Under the pieces are notes generated by a model. The model saw only the letters and a list, made by a program, of their open reading frames with translations. It was not told the origin of the DNA and searched no databases. The position numbers and the translations under genes were made by a program. Below, piece after piece: positions 15,600 through 24,586 of a DNA stretch of 43,823 nucleotides (positions are counted from its first letter, which is position 1; each line of letters begins with the position of its first letter). This stretch comes from Pseudobutyrivibrio sp. (GTDB taxonomy: Bacteria; Bacillota; Clostridia; Lachnospirales; Lachnospiraceae): NCBI RefSeq assembly GCF_017471675.1, contig NZ_JAFUSK010000056.1, positions 1 through 43,823 of the forward strand, given 5' to 3'.

Positions 15600-16562
15600 T
15601 TATTCCTTTACTCCACCTAACGTAAGTCCGGTTACGAAGTAACGCTGAAGGAATGGGTAGATACAAATGATAGGAAGCATTGTAATAATTGTAGCTGCGG
15701 CTCTTACAGAAGTAGGGGTTACTGTTCCTGTAGAGTTCTTCATTGACTCAGCTGATGCGCTCTGGTTTGTAACTGATGAAAGGAGCTTCATAAGCTCGTA
15801 CTGTAATGTTGTTAAATCGCTACGCATTCTGTTATAAAGCATTGCATCGAACCATGAGTTCCACTGTCCTACAGCCACGAAGAGTGCAACAGTTGCATAA
15901 ACTGGCTTGCATAATGGAGAAATGATTTTTAGGAAGATTGTAGTATAGCCAGCACCATCAAGCTGCGCAGACTCTTCCAAACTGTCAGGAATACCTCTCA
16001 TATAGGTTCTTATAACTAACATGTTAAAGGCAGATAACATTCCAGGTACTACATAAACAGCAAAGCTATTTGTAAGCCCGAGGGATTTAAACAGAAGAAA
16101 GGTTGGAATTAATCCACCATTAACATACATTGTAATTACCCAAAACAGTGACAATGGCTTAGCAAACATAAAGTTCTTACGGCTAACGATAAATGCAAGA
16201 ATTGCATTTGTTACAAGAGCAAGTAATGTACCAATGACTGTTCTTGCAACTGTTACGATAGCACCAGCGATAAGGTTGTCCTTCTCAAGTACTGTCTGGT
16301 AGTTCTTCCAGGTAAATACACGTGGTACTAAGTGAATTCCACCACGAAGTGCATCTGTACCATCATTAAGTGAGATAGCAAGTGTATTTAACACTGGGTA
16401 TAAAGTAATTATTACGAATAAAAGCATGAAGATTCCATTGCAAATTCTAAAGGCCAAATCTGGACCAGAAATTTTCTTGTGTTTTCTTCTTGTGTTTGTT
16501 TTTTCTAAAGTGATTGATTTAGTTTTAACAGCGCTCATAGTTTTCATACCTACTGAATCCAT
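15600..16562 (-). CDS. Sugar ABC transporter permease, LplC type (transporter 1)
   Basis: Second permease of a CUT1-family importer for oligosaccharides, 320 residues. A cytoplasmic N-terminal tail rich in Lys and Thr is followed by six hydrophobic segments. The ATPase-docking EAA loop reads EESAQLDGAGYTTIFLKI at about residue 200, and the C-terminus ends in TLGGVKE, as in LplC/YtcP proteins. AGGAGG lies six bases before ATG 16562. It follows the LplB-type permease by 11 bases and is certainly cotranscribed with it. No ATPase gene is near, so a shared MsmX-like ATPase encoded elsewhere is expected. Oligoxylosides are the likely substrate from context only. Confidence 0.95.
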   Translation of the reverse strand: MDSVGMKTMSAVKTKSITLEKTNTRRKHKKISGPDLAFRICNGIFMLLFVIITLYPVLNTLAISLNDGTDALRGGIHLVPRVFTWKNYQTVLEKDNLIAGAIVTVARTVIGTLLALVTNAILAFIVSRKNFMFAKPLSLFWVITMYVNGGLIPTFLLFKSLGLTNSFAVYVVPGMLSAFNMLVIRTYMRGIPDSLEESAQLDGAGYTTIFLKIISPLCKPVYATVALFVAVGQWNSWFDAMLYNRMRSDLTTLQYELMKLLSSVTNQSASAESMKNSTGTVTPTSVRAAATIITMLPIICIYPFLQRYFVTGLTLGGVKE

Positions 16563-16573
16563 TACTTTCCTCC

Positions 16574-17491
16574 TTAGAATAATCTTTCTTCACCATGTCT
16601 CTTAGCAATATTGTTAAATATTACAATGAGAATAATTGATACTAAGCTCTTGAAGATACCAGCTGCTGTACCGATTGAGTAGTCACCCTGACTGATACCC
16701 CACTTAAGTACGTAGATATCAATTGTCTGTGATACGTTCTGTACTAGACCATTTCCAAGTAAGTACTGAATTTCGAAACCTGCATTAAGAACATTACCTA
16801 CATTCATAAGAAGTAAAATCATAATTGTCGGCTTAATGCCTGGAAGTGTTACGTTTTTGATTTTTGCCCATCTACCTGCACCATCGATAGCTGCTGCTTC
16901 ATATAATGAAGGGTCGATAGATGTAATAGCTGCCAAATATATAATTGCATTCCAGCCTGTTTCTTTCCATACGTTTGCAAAAGCAACAATTGGCCAGAAG
17001 TATTTCTCGTGTGCAAAGAAGTTGATTGGTTGATTGATAAGATTAAAGTGAACCAATACTTCGTTAATAATACCTGTTCCAGAAAGTGCATCGTGCAAGA
17101 TTCCTGTAACGATAATCCATGAAAGAAAGTGTGGTAAATATGAAATTGTCTGTACTACCTTCTTACCACCCTGAGTAGTAACTTCGTTTAGTAAAATGGC
17201 AAATACGATTGCCATGATAAATGTTGCTGCAAGGTTAATAACACCCATTGCAAGTGTGTTTCTAATTACACGTAAGAATGTAACATCTGAAAATAGTCTT
17301 TGGAATTTTTCAAGTCCGATAAACTGTGAATGTAATAAACCTGTAACTGGTTTGTAGTTTTGGAAGGCCATCAGCCATCCTGCTAGGGGTAAATAATGGA
17401 ATATTACACCATAGATTACAATTAATCCTGACCAGATTAAAAGTACCTTCTGATGTTTAATATCAGCCATTGTAATTGCTTTTTTGTTCAT
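16574..17491 (-). CDS. Sugar ABC transporter permease, LplB type (transporter 1)
   Basis: First permease of the CUT1 importer, 305 residues with six predicted membrane segments. The EAA loop reads YEAAAIDGAGRWAKIKNVTLPG at about residue 205. The LplB-like start, with HYLPLAGWLMAFQNYKP in the first periplasmic-side loop, is clear. ATG 17491 is preceded by GGGAGG at a five-base spacing; the in-frame ATG at 17548 would put the start inside the hairpin that separates this gene from the binding-protein gene. It forms the membrane pore together with the protein at 15600-16562. Confidence 0.95.
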   Translation of the reverse strand: MNKKAITMADIKHQKVLLIWSGLIVIYGVIFHYLPLAGWLMAFQNYKPVTGLLHSQFIGLEKFQRLFSDVTFLRVIRNTLAMGVINLAATFIMAIVFAILLNEVTTQGGKKVVQTISYLPHFLSWIIVTGILHDALSGTGIINEVLVHFNLINQPINFFAHEKYFWPIVAFANVWKETGWNAIIYLAAITSIDPSLYEAAAIDGAGRWAKIKNVTLPGIKPTIMILLLMNVGNVLNAGFEIQYLLGNGLVQNVSQTIDIYVLKWGISQGDYSIGTAAGIFKSLVSIILIVIFNNIAKRHGEERLF

Positions 17492-17516
17492 GATTTCCTC
17501 CCGATTTAAATATAAA

Positions 17517-17552
17517 AGAAGTGCCATTAGAGGGCTCTCAAATGGCACTTCT
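17517..17552 (-). terminator. Strong intercistronic hairpin between binding-protein and permease genes
   Basis: AGAAGTGCCATT (517-528) pairs perfectly with AATGGCACTTCT (541-552), with an additional AGAG/CTCT step inside. On the minus strand TTTTATATTT follows. It may act as a leaky terminator or as a 3' stabiliser, giving more binding protein than permease; the second transporter has comparable structures at the same kind of boundary. Confidence 0.75.
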
Positions 17553-17564
17553 AATTATTAAAGA

Positions 17565-19235
17565 TTACTCATATTTAGCTGCTTCTGTGATTCTTCTTTC
17601 AAGCTCTGTCTGCATTTCTGCGATGAAGTCTTCCGGCTTACACTTACTGTATTCCTTCATGTACTCATCCCAGCCCTTCTCAAAGTCATCAGCCATAACT
17701 ACCTTTGGAAGATACTGGTGCTTGATTTCACCCATCATTGTCCAAGCTGTACCACCTGGTGTAGATGTTGTCATTGTGCTTGAATATGTATACATTGGAT
17801 ACCATGGACCTGGTGCTGGAGATGTACCAAGCATCTCTACATATGTCTTAGCTCCATAAGCATCGAAGCACTCCTTAACTGTATCAGCAAGTCCATCATA
17901 GAACTCAGCTTCCTGACCAGCTGGCTTCATAGCGTTCTTACCATCACGGCTTGTTCCATCCCACTGTGGGAAGTATGAATAACCGCAAGCGTGTGATGCC
18001 TTGTAAGCTGTATCAGCTGAACGAGCTCTCTGCTCTTCTGTGCGATAGAACATACCATTCTCATCTACGTTGTAATCAACACCTTCAACGCCCCACATTC
18101 TGAGGTTGTGAACATCCTGATCAAGAAGATCATTTACAAACTGAAGTGCACCCTCAACATCCTTACATGATGTTGTGATTGCAAGACCTGAAGATACATT
18201 AAGAACTCCGCCTGAGTTGTGCCACTGGTTCTTCATGCCCTTCTCAATTGTGATTGGAAGTGGAACATACTTGCAGCCTTCGTCTTCAAGACCAGCTGTC
18301 TTGATAGCATCTTCTGCTGTGTATGCGAAATCCCACCACTGGTCAATCATACCGAGAACACGACCAGATGAAAGCTTAGCAATATACTCATCATAAGTCT
18401 GTGTGAATGACTCAGGATCAACAATACCCTTCTTGTACTCCTCGTTAAGCTTCTGGAAGTACTTCTTAGCCGTTGGTGTTGTGTTATAATCGATGATTTC
18501 CTTCTTCTCTGGATCTACGATAACAGAACCATCATTTGGATATCCATCAAGGAACTCTGGCGCATTCTCAAGACAGAAGTATCTCCAATCCTCGCAAAGG
18601 ATTGTGTAAGGGATATTCTCTGTACCATCTTCCATTGTAGGATTTGCTTCATTGTATGCTTCGATTAAGTCGAAGTACTCATCCATTGTTTCAATCTTTG
18701 GATAGTTAGCCCACTTAAGAACTCTTGTCTGAATCCAGAAAGCTTCGTCGTTGTGTGTACAAACTCTTTCTTCACCATAGATGTTAGAGAACTGTGGAAT
18801 CCAGTAGATATGTCCGTCGCTCTGACGAAGCTGATCCCATTCCTGCTCTGTAAAGAATTCTTTGATATTTGGATACTTGTCAATATAGTCGTCAAGTGCT
18901 ACAAGAGCGCCTGCTTCGTACATCTGAACTGAACCATTACCAGCCTCAACGAAATCTGGATACTCGCCACCAGCGATAAGAGTACCAATTGCCTCTTCAG
19001 CTGTCTGACCTGTAAGCCATGTCTCCTTTACCTTACATCCAGTCTTCTCAGCGATGATTTGCTGAATCTCATTGTCATCGTTGATTTCTGAACCAGGTAC
19101 TGCAAAGAATGCTGTAAATTCTTTGATACCATCCTCATTAACTGCTCCGCCGCCAGCTTGTGTTTTTCCACAGCCTGAGAACATGCCAGCAAGCATTGAA
19201 GTAAGAAGTAAGGCACTTACCATTTTCTTCTTCAT
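17565..19235 (-). CDS. Oligosaccharide-binding lipoprotein, LplA type (transporter 1)
   Basis: Extracellular solute-binding lipoprotein of 556 residues, the length of the large CUT1 binding proteins paired with YesM/YesN systems. The signal peptide starts MKKKMVSALLLTSMLAGMFSG and the lipobox cysteine is C22. Downstream are acidic and aromatic stretches typical of sugar binding. GGAGGG lies ten bases before ATG 19235. It follows the response regulator gene after a terminator, so it likely has its own regulated promoter in 19260-19335 (a TACAAT -10 candidate is present but the -35 is unclear). The immediate neighbour HK/RR pair is the expected controller. The ligand is inferred to be a xylo-oligosaccharide. 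Confidence 0.94.
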   Translation of the reverse strand: MKKKMVSALLLTSMLAGMFSGCGKTQAGGGAVNEDGIKEFTAFFAVPGSEINDDNEIQQIIAEKTGCKVKETWLTGQTAEEAIGTLIAGGEYPDFVEAGNGSVQMYEAGALVALDDYIDKYPNIKEFFTEQEWDQLRQSDGHIYWIPQFSNIYGEERVCTHNDEAFWIQTRVLKWANYPKIETMDEYFDLIEAYNEANPTMEDGTENIPYTILCEDWRYFCLENAPEFLDGYPNDGSVIVDPEKKEIIDYNTTPTAKKYFQKLNEEYKKGIVDPESFTQTYDEYIAKLSSGRVLGMIDQWWDFAYTAEDAIKTAGLEDEGCKYVPLPITIEKGMKNQWHNSGGVLNVSSGLAITTSCKDVEGALQFVNDLLDQDVHNLRMWGVEGVDYNVDENGMFYRTEEQRARSADTAYKASHACGYSYFPQWDGTSRDGKNAMKPAGQEAEFYDGLADTVKECFDAYGAKTYVEMLGTSPAPGPWYPMYTYSSTMTTSTPGGTAWTMMGEIKHQYLPKVVMADDFEKGWDEYMKEYSKCKPEDFIAEMQTELERRITEAAKYE

Positions 19236-19380
19236 AAATTATAAACCCTCCTTTTATTGTCACAGGACTTTGTGTCCTCTTTGATAATGGTATTGTATGA
19301 CAAATTTGTGAACTAAACACCCAAAAAAGTATAGATTAAAGGGGGAGAAAATTTAAACTTTTCCCCGGGTAAAAATTAAA

Positions 19381-19402
19381 GGTCTAGCCATTCGGCTAGA
19401 CC
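19381..19402 (-). terminator. Terminator overlapping the response regulator stop codon
   Basis: GGTCTAGCC (381-389) and GGCTAGACC (394-402) form a perfect nine-bp stem around ATTC. The TAG stop of the response regulator gene lies inside the stem. A T-rich stretch (TTTAATTTTTA) follows on the minus strand, then a second, weaker GGGG/CCCC hairpin at about 19342-19366. Confidence 0.75.
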
Positions 19403-20982
19403 CCCATGTTTTTCTTATATTTAGTTGGCGTACAGCCATTGGCTTCAATAAACTTGTTGACGAAATAGTCCACATCCTTGTAGCCTACAGCCTCTGCAAC
19501 CTCATATATTTTCATATCGCTTTTACGAAGTAAACGTGATGCTTCCTCAATACGCTTCTCATTAAGATAGTCCTTGAAGGAGCAACCATACTTCTTGCGA
19601 AATAGCTGTCCTAAGTATGCAGAATTAATAAAATATTTTTCTGCCAAATCTTTAAGGGTAAGATTGCTTGCAAAGTTTTTCTTAATCTCCTCTTCTATAT
19701 CACCTAAGACACCCTTGGATACGTTTTTACGAAGCTGTGCCAAGTACTCCCCATAAGCGTATGCCATTCTACAAAGGTGAGTTTTGCCGCCTCGTCTGAT
19801 TCCCTCTTCCGATGTGCTCTCGGAAATCATACGAAGGATTTCCTCCTGGTTAACCTCGCTATCAAGCTCACTGGCAAGATGTATCAGCTGGAACAGCAGG
19901 TAGTTAATGTTAAGATTCATGGTGGATTCTGTAACACCAGTATTTTTCATTTCACTGTAGAAGTCATCTACCTTCTCTCGGATTTCCACATGCTCACCCT
20001 TTTCTATTGCATCGATAAGAGCATCTAATTGCTTTTTACAAATAAGGATTCCTGAATCAGTCACCTTGTATTCCTCTTCGTAATAGTAGAGCTTTTTCTT
20101 TTCTCTGAAGCCCTGAAGGGAACGAAGCATATTGGCTGTTCCATAGGATTTAGATATATTCTTAATTCCAGACACGGTCTTACCCACAAGCACTGTTGCA
20201 GATAAATTCGTATTTACGATAATGTAATCTAGAAAATCTTCTATATATTCCTTCATGGTCATCTGCATGCGATGTCCCATCGACTCTGTATAGATAAATC
20301 CCAAGTCATATACTTTTTCACTATCTGACACATCCATGACGCACAAATCAGCATCGCTTTTTAGGAACTCGGTAGCTGCTGCATATAGTTTCTTTAGCTG
20401 TTCCTTCTTTTCATCATCGGAATAGTCCTCAGATAATGTTTCCTCATCAAGCTGCACCTCCAAGTAGCACATTTCTTCATCAATATTGATTTTATCTGAG
20501 AGATATTCTATGTTGCCCTTATCAAACTTGCCACTCAAAAGAGCCATTAAATTTCTATCAAGATAAGCCCTTTCTTTTTTAGCTCTGTCCTTATCCCTGG
20601 ATTCCTTTTCTGTATTAAGTTCGGATACTTTTCTAAGAATACTTAATAACTGATCCTTTTCTACCGGCTTCAAAATATAATCTGTACAATTATATCTAAG
20701 GGCTTCCTGTGCATAATTAAATTCTGCAAAACCGCTGAGGATTACAAAATAAACATCACTATGCTTTGTTTCTCTAAGCTCTTTTAAGAGCTCCAGCCCT
20801 GTCATCACTGGCATTCTAATATCAGCAATAACCAAATCCACCGGACTGTAATTAATAAAATCTAAAGCTTCCTTTCCATTGGTAGCAGTATGGATTTCAT
20901 ATCCTTCTGCCTCCCAATCAAGCAATAGCTTTAACCCCTGTAAAATAAATGGCTCATCATCAACTAGTAATACTTTTAACAT
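19396..20982 (-). CDS. YesN-type response regulator with AraC DNA-binding domain
   Basis: Transcription factor of 528 residues. The receiver domain (1-120) has the acidic pair D8/D9, phosphoacceptor D54 in VIADIRMPVM and K105 in YILKPV. A central region of about 280 residues links it to the C-terminal AraC double helix-turn-helix (about 425-525, with LTLKDLAEKYFINSAYLGQLFRKKYG and IYEVAEAVGYKDVDYFVNKF). Its ATG shares one base with the stop of the kinase gene (TAATG), so the two are translationally coupled. Such regulators normally activate the neighbouring sugar transporter gene on sensing extracellular oligosaccharide. Its site is unknown; the gap 19260-19335 is the first place to look. Confidence 0.96.
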   Translation of the reverse strand: MLKVLLVDDEPFILQGLKLLLDWEAEGYEIHTATNGKEALDFINYSPVDLVIADIRMPVMTGLELLKELRETKHSDVYFVILSGFAEFNYAQEALRYNCTDYILKPVEKDQLLSILRKVSELNTEKESRDKDRAKKERAYLDRNLMALLSGKFDKGNIEYLSDKINIDEEMCYLEVQLDEETLSEDYSDDEKKEQLKKLYAAATEFLKSDADLCVMDVSDSEKVYDLGFIYTESMGHRMQMTMKEYIEDFLDYIIVNTNLSATVLVGKTVSGIKNISKSYGTANMLRSLQGFREKKKLYYYEEEYKVTDSGILICKKQLDALIDAIEKGEHVEIREKVDDFYSEMKNTGVTESTMNLNINYLLFQLIHLASELDSEVNQEEILRMISESTSEEGIRRGGKTHLCRMAYAYGEYLAQLRKNVSKGVLGDIEEEIKKNFASNLTLKDLAEKYFINSAYLGQLFRKKYGCSFKDYLNEKRIEEASRLLRKSDMKIYEVAEAVGYKDVDYFVNKFIEANGCTPTKYKKNMGV

Positions 20983-22589
20983 TAAATCACACCTTCTAAT
21001 TTATCTGCAGGAATACAGATTTGTACCAAAGTACCTGTACCCCTTTCGGAATCTAAGTCAAATGTTACTGAATTGTCAGTAATCATTTTAAGTCTTAGGC
21101 ACGCATTAACCACACCAACTCTGCCTTTTTCCTTAAGCATTTCGATATTGGCGCTTCGCATTTTCCATAATAATTCTGTTGCTGCATCCTCTGGAATGCC
21201 ATTGCCAGTATCTTCTATTTCTATGGTAACTGTAGAATCGTCCCTTGATATTCTAACAAAAATCCACCCCGGTGTAGTCTTACTTTCTATTCCGTGTACA
21301 ACTGCGTTTTCCACAAAAGTTACTAAAGTAAGCTTAGGTATCAACAATTTTCTACAATCATCATCTACATCTATCTCAAAAGATAGTCTATCACCAAATC
21401 GATATTTTTGCAGTTTCAAATAGGCCTCTACAAACTCAAGCTCAGTCTCTATATAAATGTTATCCTGCTGCCATTCAGTGTACTGACGTTGAAGCTTTGC
21501 CAGGCATTCCACCATCTGAGCAGTTTCATTTTCCTTTTTTAGAAGAGAATGCATTCTTATGCTTTCTAGCGAATTAAAAAGGAAATGTGGATTAATCTGG
21601 CTATGAAGTGCTAGAAGCTCCGCGTTCTTTTTGGCAACCACTGTTTCCTGCTCTCTTAATTTGTTCTTATATGTAGTATGCATCAAATCACTTACAAAAA
21701 GTGGCAATGCAATATTCACAAGAAGCATGAAAAGTAATTGGCCCCATCTGTTTTTAAATATATACCAAAAACTGGTTGGCGCACCCACAATCTTTAGTTG
21801 AAGCTCCTTACCGTAAGCCTCAAAATTCTGAGTGTAAGATATATCATGAAGATTATCTACGGATGTGTAATCTTTAGCAACATTACTGTATTTGCCATTA
21901 GACATAAGTATATAGTCATCATCGCAAATGTACGCCCTAAACTCATAGTTTAGATTCTCTAGCTCCTCCACGAACTGAGCGTAATCAATCTCTATTAACA
22001 TAACATTTGGTGAATTATATTCATAGTAATTTAATCTCTGGAATAAATATATAGTTCTTAAAATAGATTTATTGGGTCCTATTTTTGTATCAAAATACAA
22101 GCCTTTTTTTAAGCCTGAATTCATTACGTAGTTATACCAATCTGTTCCCTTAGCCTTATCGATATTTTGAAACTCTGCACCATTTATTATTGTGTCATTA
22201 TCGGTATAAATCTTAAAATCCATTCCTGACTGGCTTGTAACCAAATGCAACAGAGTATCATCAAAGAATTGTCTATATGAATTGTAATAATCTAACCCTG
22301 ATTCGTAATTGTCATGTATAAACCGATCGACATACAGGCTGCTGTAAATGGCACTACCCAATTTAGCAGCCTGGTCAACCTGATTAAAAAATGTATAGTG
22401 AATTGCGTTAGCTTCGTTTTCTAAATGATGTCTACGAACAGTTTGCTCGGTATTATAAATAGATGTCAAAATCAAACTATCCGAAAGGATAATTGGAATC
22501 ACAACAAAAATAATATACAAAGCTATAAGTCTTCTTCTACTTACTGTTGGATTGAATCTTCCTTTAATTTTAGAAAAAAGCTTAAACAT
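20982..22589 (-). CDS. YesM-type sensor histidine kinase
   Basis: Membrane kinase of the His_kinase (LytS/YesM) class, 535 residues. Membrane segments at about 21-45 and 282-302 flank an extracellular sensor region of about 235 residues. Then comes the phosphoacceptor motif HSQINPHFLFNSLE with H335. The ATPase domain has an N box in FVENAVVHGIE and a G box in DTGNGIP. No clear HAMP domain is recognised between the second helix and the kinase core, which is short. The gene follows the GH43 gene by 13 bases, so it may be transcribed together with the upstream enzymes as well as with its partner regulator. Probable signal: xylo-oligosaccharides, by context. Confidence 0.95.
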   Translation of the reverse strand: MFKLFSKIKGRFNPTVSRRRLIALYIIFVVIPIILSDSLILTSIYNTEQTVRRHHLENEANAIHYTFFNQVDQAAKLGSAIYSSLYVDRFIHDNYESGLDYYNSYRQFFDDTLLHLVTSQSGMDFKIYTDNDTIINGAEFQNIDKAKGTDWYNYVMNSGLKKGLYFDTKIGPNKSILRTIYLFQRLNYYEYNSPNVMLIEIDYAQFVEELENLNYEFRAYICDDDYILMSNGKYSNVAKDYTSVDNLHDISYTQNFEAYGKELQLKIVGAPTSFWYIFKNRWGQLLFMLLVNIALPLFVSDLMHTTYKNKLREQETVVAKKNAELLALHSQINPHFLFNSLESIRMHSLLKKENETAQMVECLAKLQRQYTEWQQDNIYIETELEFVEAYLKLQKYRFGDRLSFEIDVDDDCRKLLIPKLTLVTFVENAVVHGIESKTTPGWIFVRISRDDSTVTIEIEDTGNGIPEDAATELLWKMRSANIEMLKEKGRVGVVNACLRLKMITDNSVTFDLDSERGTGTLVQICIPADKLEGVI

Positions 22590-22602
22590 TTCCCCAATAC
22601 CT

Positions 22603-24156
22603 TTACTCTAATTCTGTAACACTAAGCCAAGAGAAGTCACAATTGTTGTTGCTCTCTTCGCCGTTAGATGAAGTGTACATTCCCACTGTACAGCCAACAA
22701 ATCCGCCTGCCTCTTCAGTTGTATATGGAATCAAATCCACATCATCCTTTACTAGTATATAATTATTGCCGCGGATTAGCCATACACTAGCTGACTGATT
22801 TTTTGCTTTTATTTCAATTTCTGCTGATGGGTTGTGTAATAATGTTGAAGCAATAACCTTTTCCTCTCCCTTAATTACTGTTCTAACCTGAAGTGCAAGG
22901 GCTCCATTCTTCTTTACAATCTCTGCTACCAAATGATTAGCGTGATTCTGGAACAATACCAAACCACCGCATTCATTTTCATTAGCAGGATTAAATTCAA
23001 CCCTAGTATTAACCTTAAATGAATAATCCTTTTGACGCAAGCCCAAATATGATGGATAGCATGTATCTTCTATACGCTCTTTTCTAGTATGAAGTCTCAT
23101 AAAGCCTGGTCGCTCTGTAAGAGAATAAATCTCCTCATTTCGCTTCTCGATTCCAACTAATCTGTCATCAAGCTTGTCTGAATAGAAATGTAATGTATCA
23201 CTCCAATCATTTTCCTGTGGGAATGGATGCTCCTCAAATGGAACCTCAACATCATCTGTAAGCTTGCCAATACCAGGATTGATTACTGGCCATCCATCTT
23301 CCCATTCAACCTTTGCAAGGAATGTCTCACGGCCGATACTGCAGTGCTTCTGACAAGGACGTGATGCAAGCATAACGATATAGTAGTTACCGTTCTTATC
23401 ATCTACCAAATCACCATGTCCAGCATAGATGATAGGATAATCCTTACCCAGATTTCTATGTGAGAAAATTGGGTTTCTAGGGCAGCCCTCGAACCACTTA
23501 AAAAGCTCCTTTGAACGAGCCACTGAAATAGCATGCTCTGGACCTGTACCTCCCTCAGCATGAAGAAGATAATAATAGCCATCCTTCTTGTAAAGATGTG
23601 GACCTTCTGGCCAGATAACATCCTTAACTGCGCCCTTCCAGATAGCCATAGACTCACCTGTAAGCTTCATTGTATTTAAATCTAATTCCTGTACCCAAAT
23701 CTCCCAGTCTCCGTTATATCTTACTCCCTCTGGATTAGGACGTGTGCCAACATAATAGCACTTACCATCATCATCAAAGAAAAGTGATGGGTCGATGCCA
23801 GGTGCATCCTCCCCAAGATAATATGGCTTAGACCATGGGCCTGCTGGATCCTTTGCAGTAACGATGAAGTTACCGCCATGGCTCACATTTGTTGTAATCA
23901 TATAGAATGTGCCATTGTGCTCTCTAATTGTAGGAGCGAAAATTCCTCTTGAAATCTCCCCACTTACTGGAAGCTGCTCCTCGTCATGAAGCACATGACC
24001 AATCTGCTCCCAATGAGCCAAATCCTTACTATGAAAAATTGGAACCCCCGGTGCATACACAAAGCTAGAGCAAACAATATAAAAATCGTCGCCTACTCTG
24101 CATACACTTGGGTCCGGATAAAATCCCTTCAAAATAGGGTTGTGTGCTGTTGTCAT
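22603..24156 (-). CDS. GH43 beta-xylosidase / alpha-L-arabinofuranosidase
   Basis: Five-bladed propeller glycosidase, 517 residues. Catalytic triad: base D15 in FYPDPS, modulator D122 in GIDPSLFFDDD and acid E184 in IWPEGPHLYK. The propeller ends near residue 310 and is followed by a C-terminal beta-sandwich of about 190 residues (DWSDTLHFYSDKLD onward), as in intracellular GH43 xylosidases. No signal peptide. Whether xylose or arabinose is preferred cannot be told; the LLHAEGGTGPEHAISVARS stretch also occurs in arabinofuranosidase subfamilies. ATG 24156 follows AGAGG by six to seven bases. The 430-base gap upstream contains two structured repeat elements. Confidence 0.93.
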   Translation of the reverse strand: MTTAHNPILKGFYPDPSVCRVGDDFYIVCSSFVYAPGVPIFHSKDLAHWEQIGHVLHDEEQLPVSGEISRGIFAPTIREHNGTFYMITTNVSHGGNFIVTAKDPAGPWSKPYYLGEDAPGIDPSLFFDDDGKCYYVGTRPNPEGVRYNGDWEIWVQELDLNTMKLTGESMAIWKGAVKDVIWPEGPHLYKKDGYYYLLHAEGGTGPEHAISVARSKELFKWFEGCPRNPIFSHRNLGKDYPIIYAGHGDLVDDKNGNYYIVMLASRPCQKHCSIGRETFLAKVEWEDGWPVINPGIGKLTDDVEVPFEEHPFPQENDWSDTLHFYSDKLDDRLVGIEKRNEEIYSLTERPGFMRLHTRKERIEDTCYPSYLGLRQKDYSFKVNTRVEFNPANENECGGLVLFQNHANHLVAEIVKKNGALALQVRTVIKGEEKVIASTLLHNPSAEIEIKAKNQSASVWLIRGNNYILVKDDVDLIPYTTEEAGGFVGCTVGMYTSSNGEESNNNCDFSWLSVTELE

Positions 24157-24186
24157 AATCTACCTCTTTCTAATAATCGTTAGTCC

Positions 24187-24330
24187 GCCTGTTAATGCTC
24201 CAAGATGCTCATGCTCCCGTAGGGCACTCGCCATACTTTCGCAAGGGAGGCCGCCGGCGTGGGCACCCACCCTTGCTCGGTATGGTGCCTCCCTACTCGC
24301 GCTCACCAACTTTTATTTCCATTAACAGGC
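24187..24330. repeat. GC-rich hairpin element, copy 2
   Basis: Outer perfect 11-bp inverted repeat GCCTGTTAATG (24187-24197) with CATTAACAGGC (24320-24330). Core from TGCTCCCG (24212) to CTCGCGCTCACCAA (ending 24309). Inside, GTAGGG pairs with CCCTAC, CCATAC with GTATGG and GCAAGGG with CCCTTGC around GCCGCCGGCGTGGGC. Compared with copy 1 at 10102 each stem has changed on both sides. Lies between the esterase and GH43 genes, in plus orientation. Confidence 0.8.
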
Positions 24331-24344
24331 TCATTTAAGAACCA

Positions 24345-24582
24345 GCTAGCAGTACTCAACCTTGGCAAGCGCGAGCAAGATATGACCATCATTTTCCGAA
24401 TGTAATGAAGGAAAATGTTGGTCTAGTAAGCGGAGCTTACATCGGTGGCCCTCAAAGTTCCTTGCAAAGCAAGGATGCCTTTGAGGACATGCCATGTGGT
24501 TAAGGAGGGACCCTTTAGGGAGGTTCCCTTGACCGCAATGGGAGATGGCTTGCGGGAGCACGGAACACTCGGGGCTGCTAGC
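24345..24582. repeat. GC-rich hairpin element, copy 3 (inverted, longer insert)
   Basis: Reads on the minus strand. Outer inverted repeat GCTAGCAG (345-352) with CTGCTAGC (575-582). The left block TGCTCCCG is at 24560-24553 and the right block TCGCGCTTGCCAAGG at about 24374-24360. The inner closing stem is GCAAG with CTTGC. The insert is about 100 bases longer than in copies 1 and 2 and is made of further hairpins (for example GTAAGC/GCTTAC, CCTTGC/GCAAGG, CATTTTCC/GGAAAATG). It ends five bases before the stop of the esterase gene. A 71-codon open frame across it is not coding. Confidence 0.78.
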
Positions 24583-24586
24583 GTAA

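Noticed and set aside
19260-19335. Defined promoter or cre site for binding protein 1
   Set aside because: A TACAAT box is present, but no -35 at proper distance and no convincing cre-type palindrome, so I did not annotate one.
24346-24561. Minus-strand 71-codon open frame
   Set aside because: It coincides with the hairpin element copy 3, has no ribosome site and reads through stems.
10102-24582. Insertion sequences or group II intron for the GC-rich elements
   Set aside because: Elements are only about 140-240 bases, carry no protein, show no clear target duplications, and lack a domain V-like motif.
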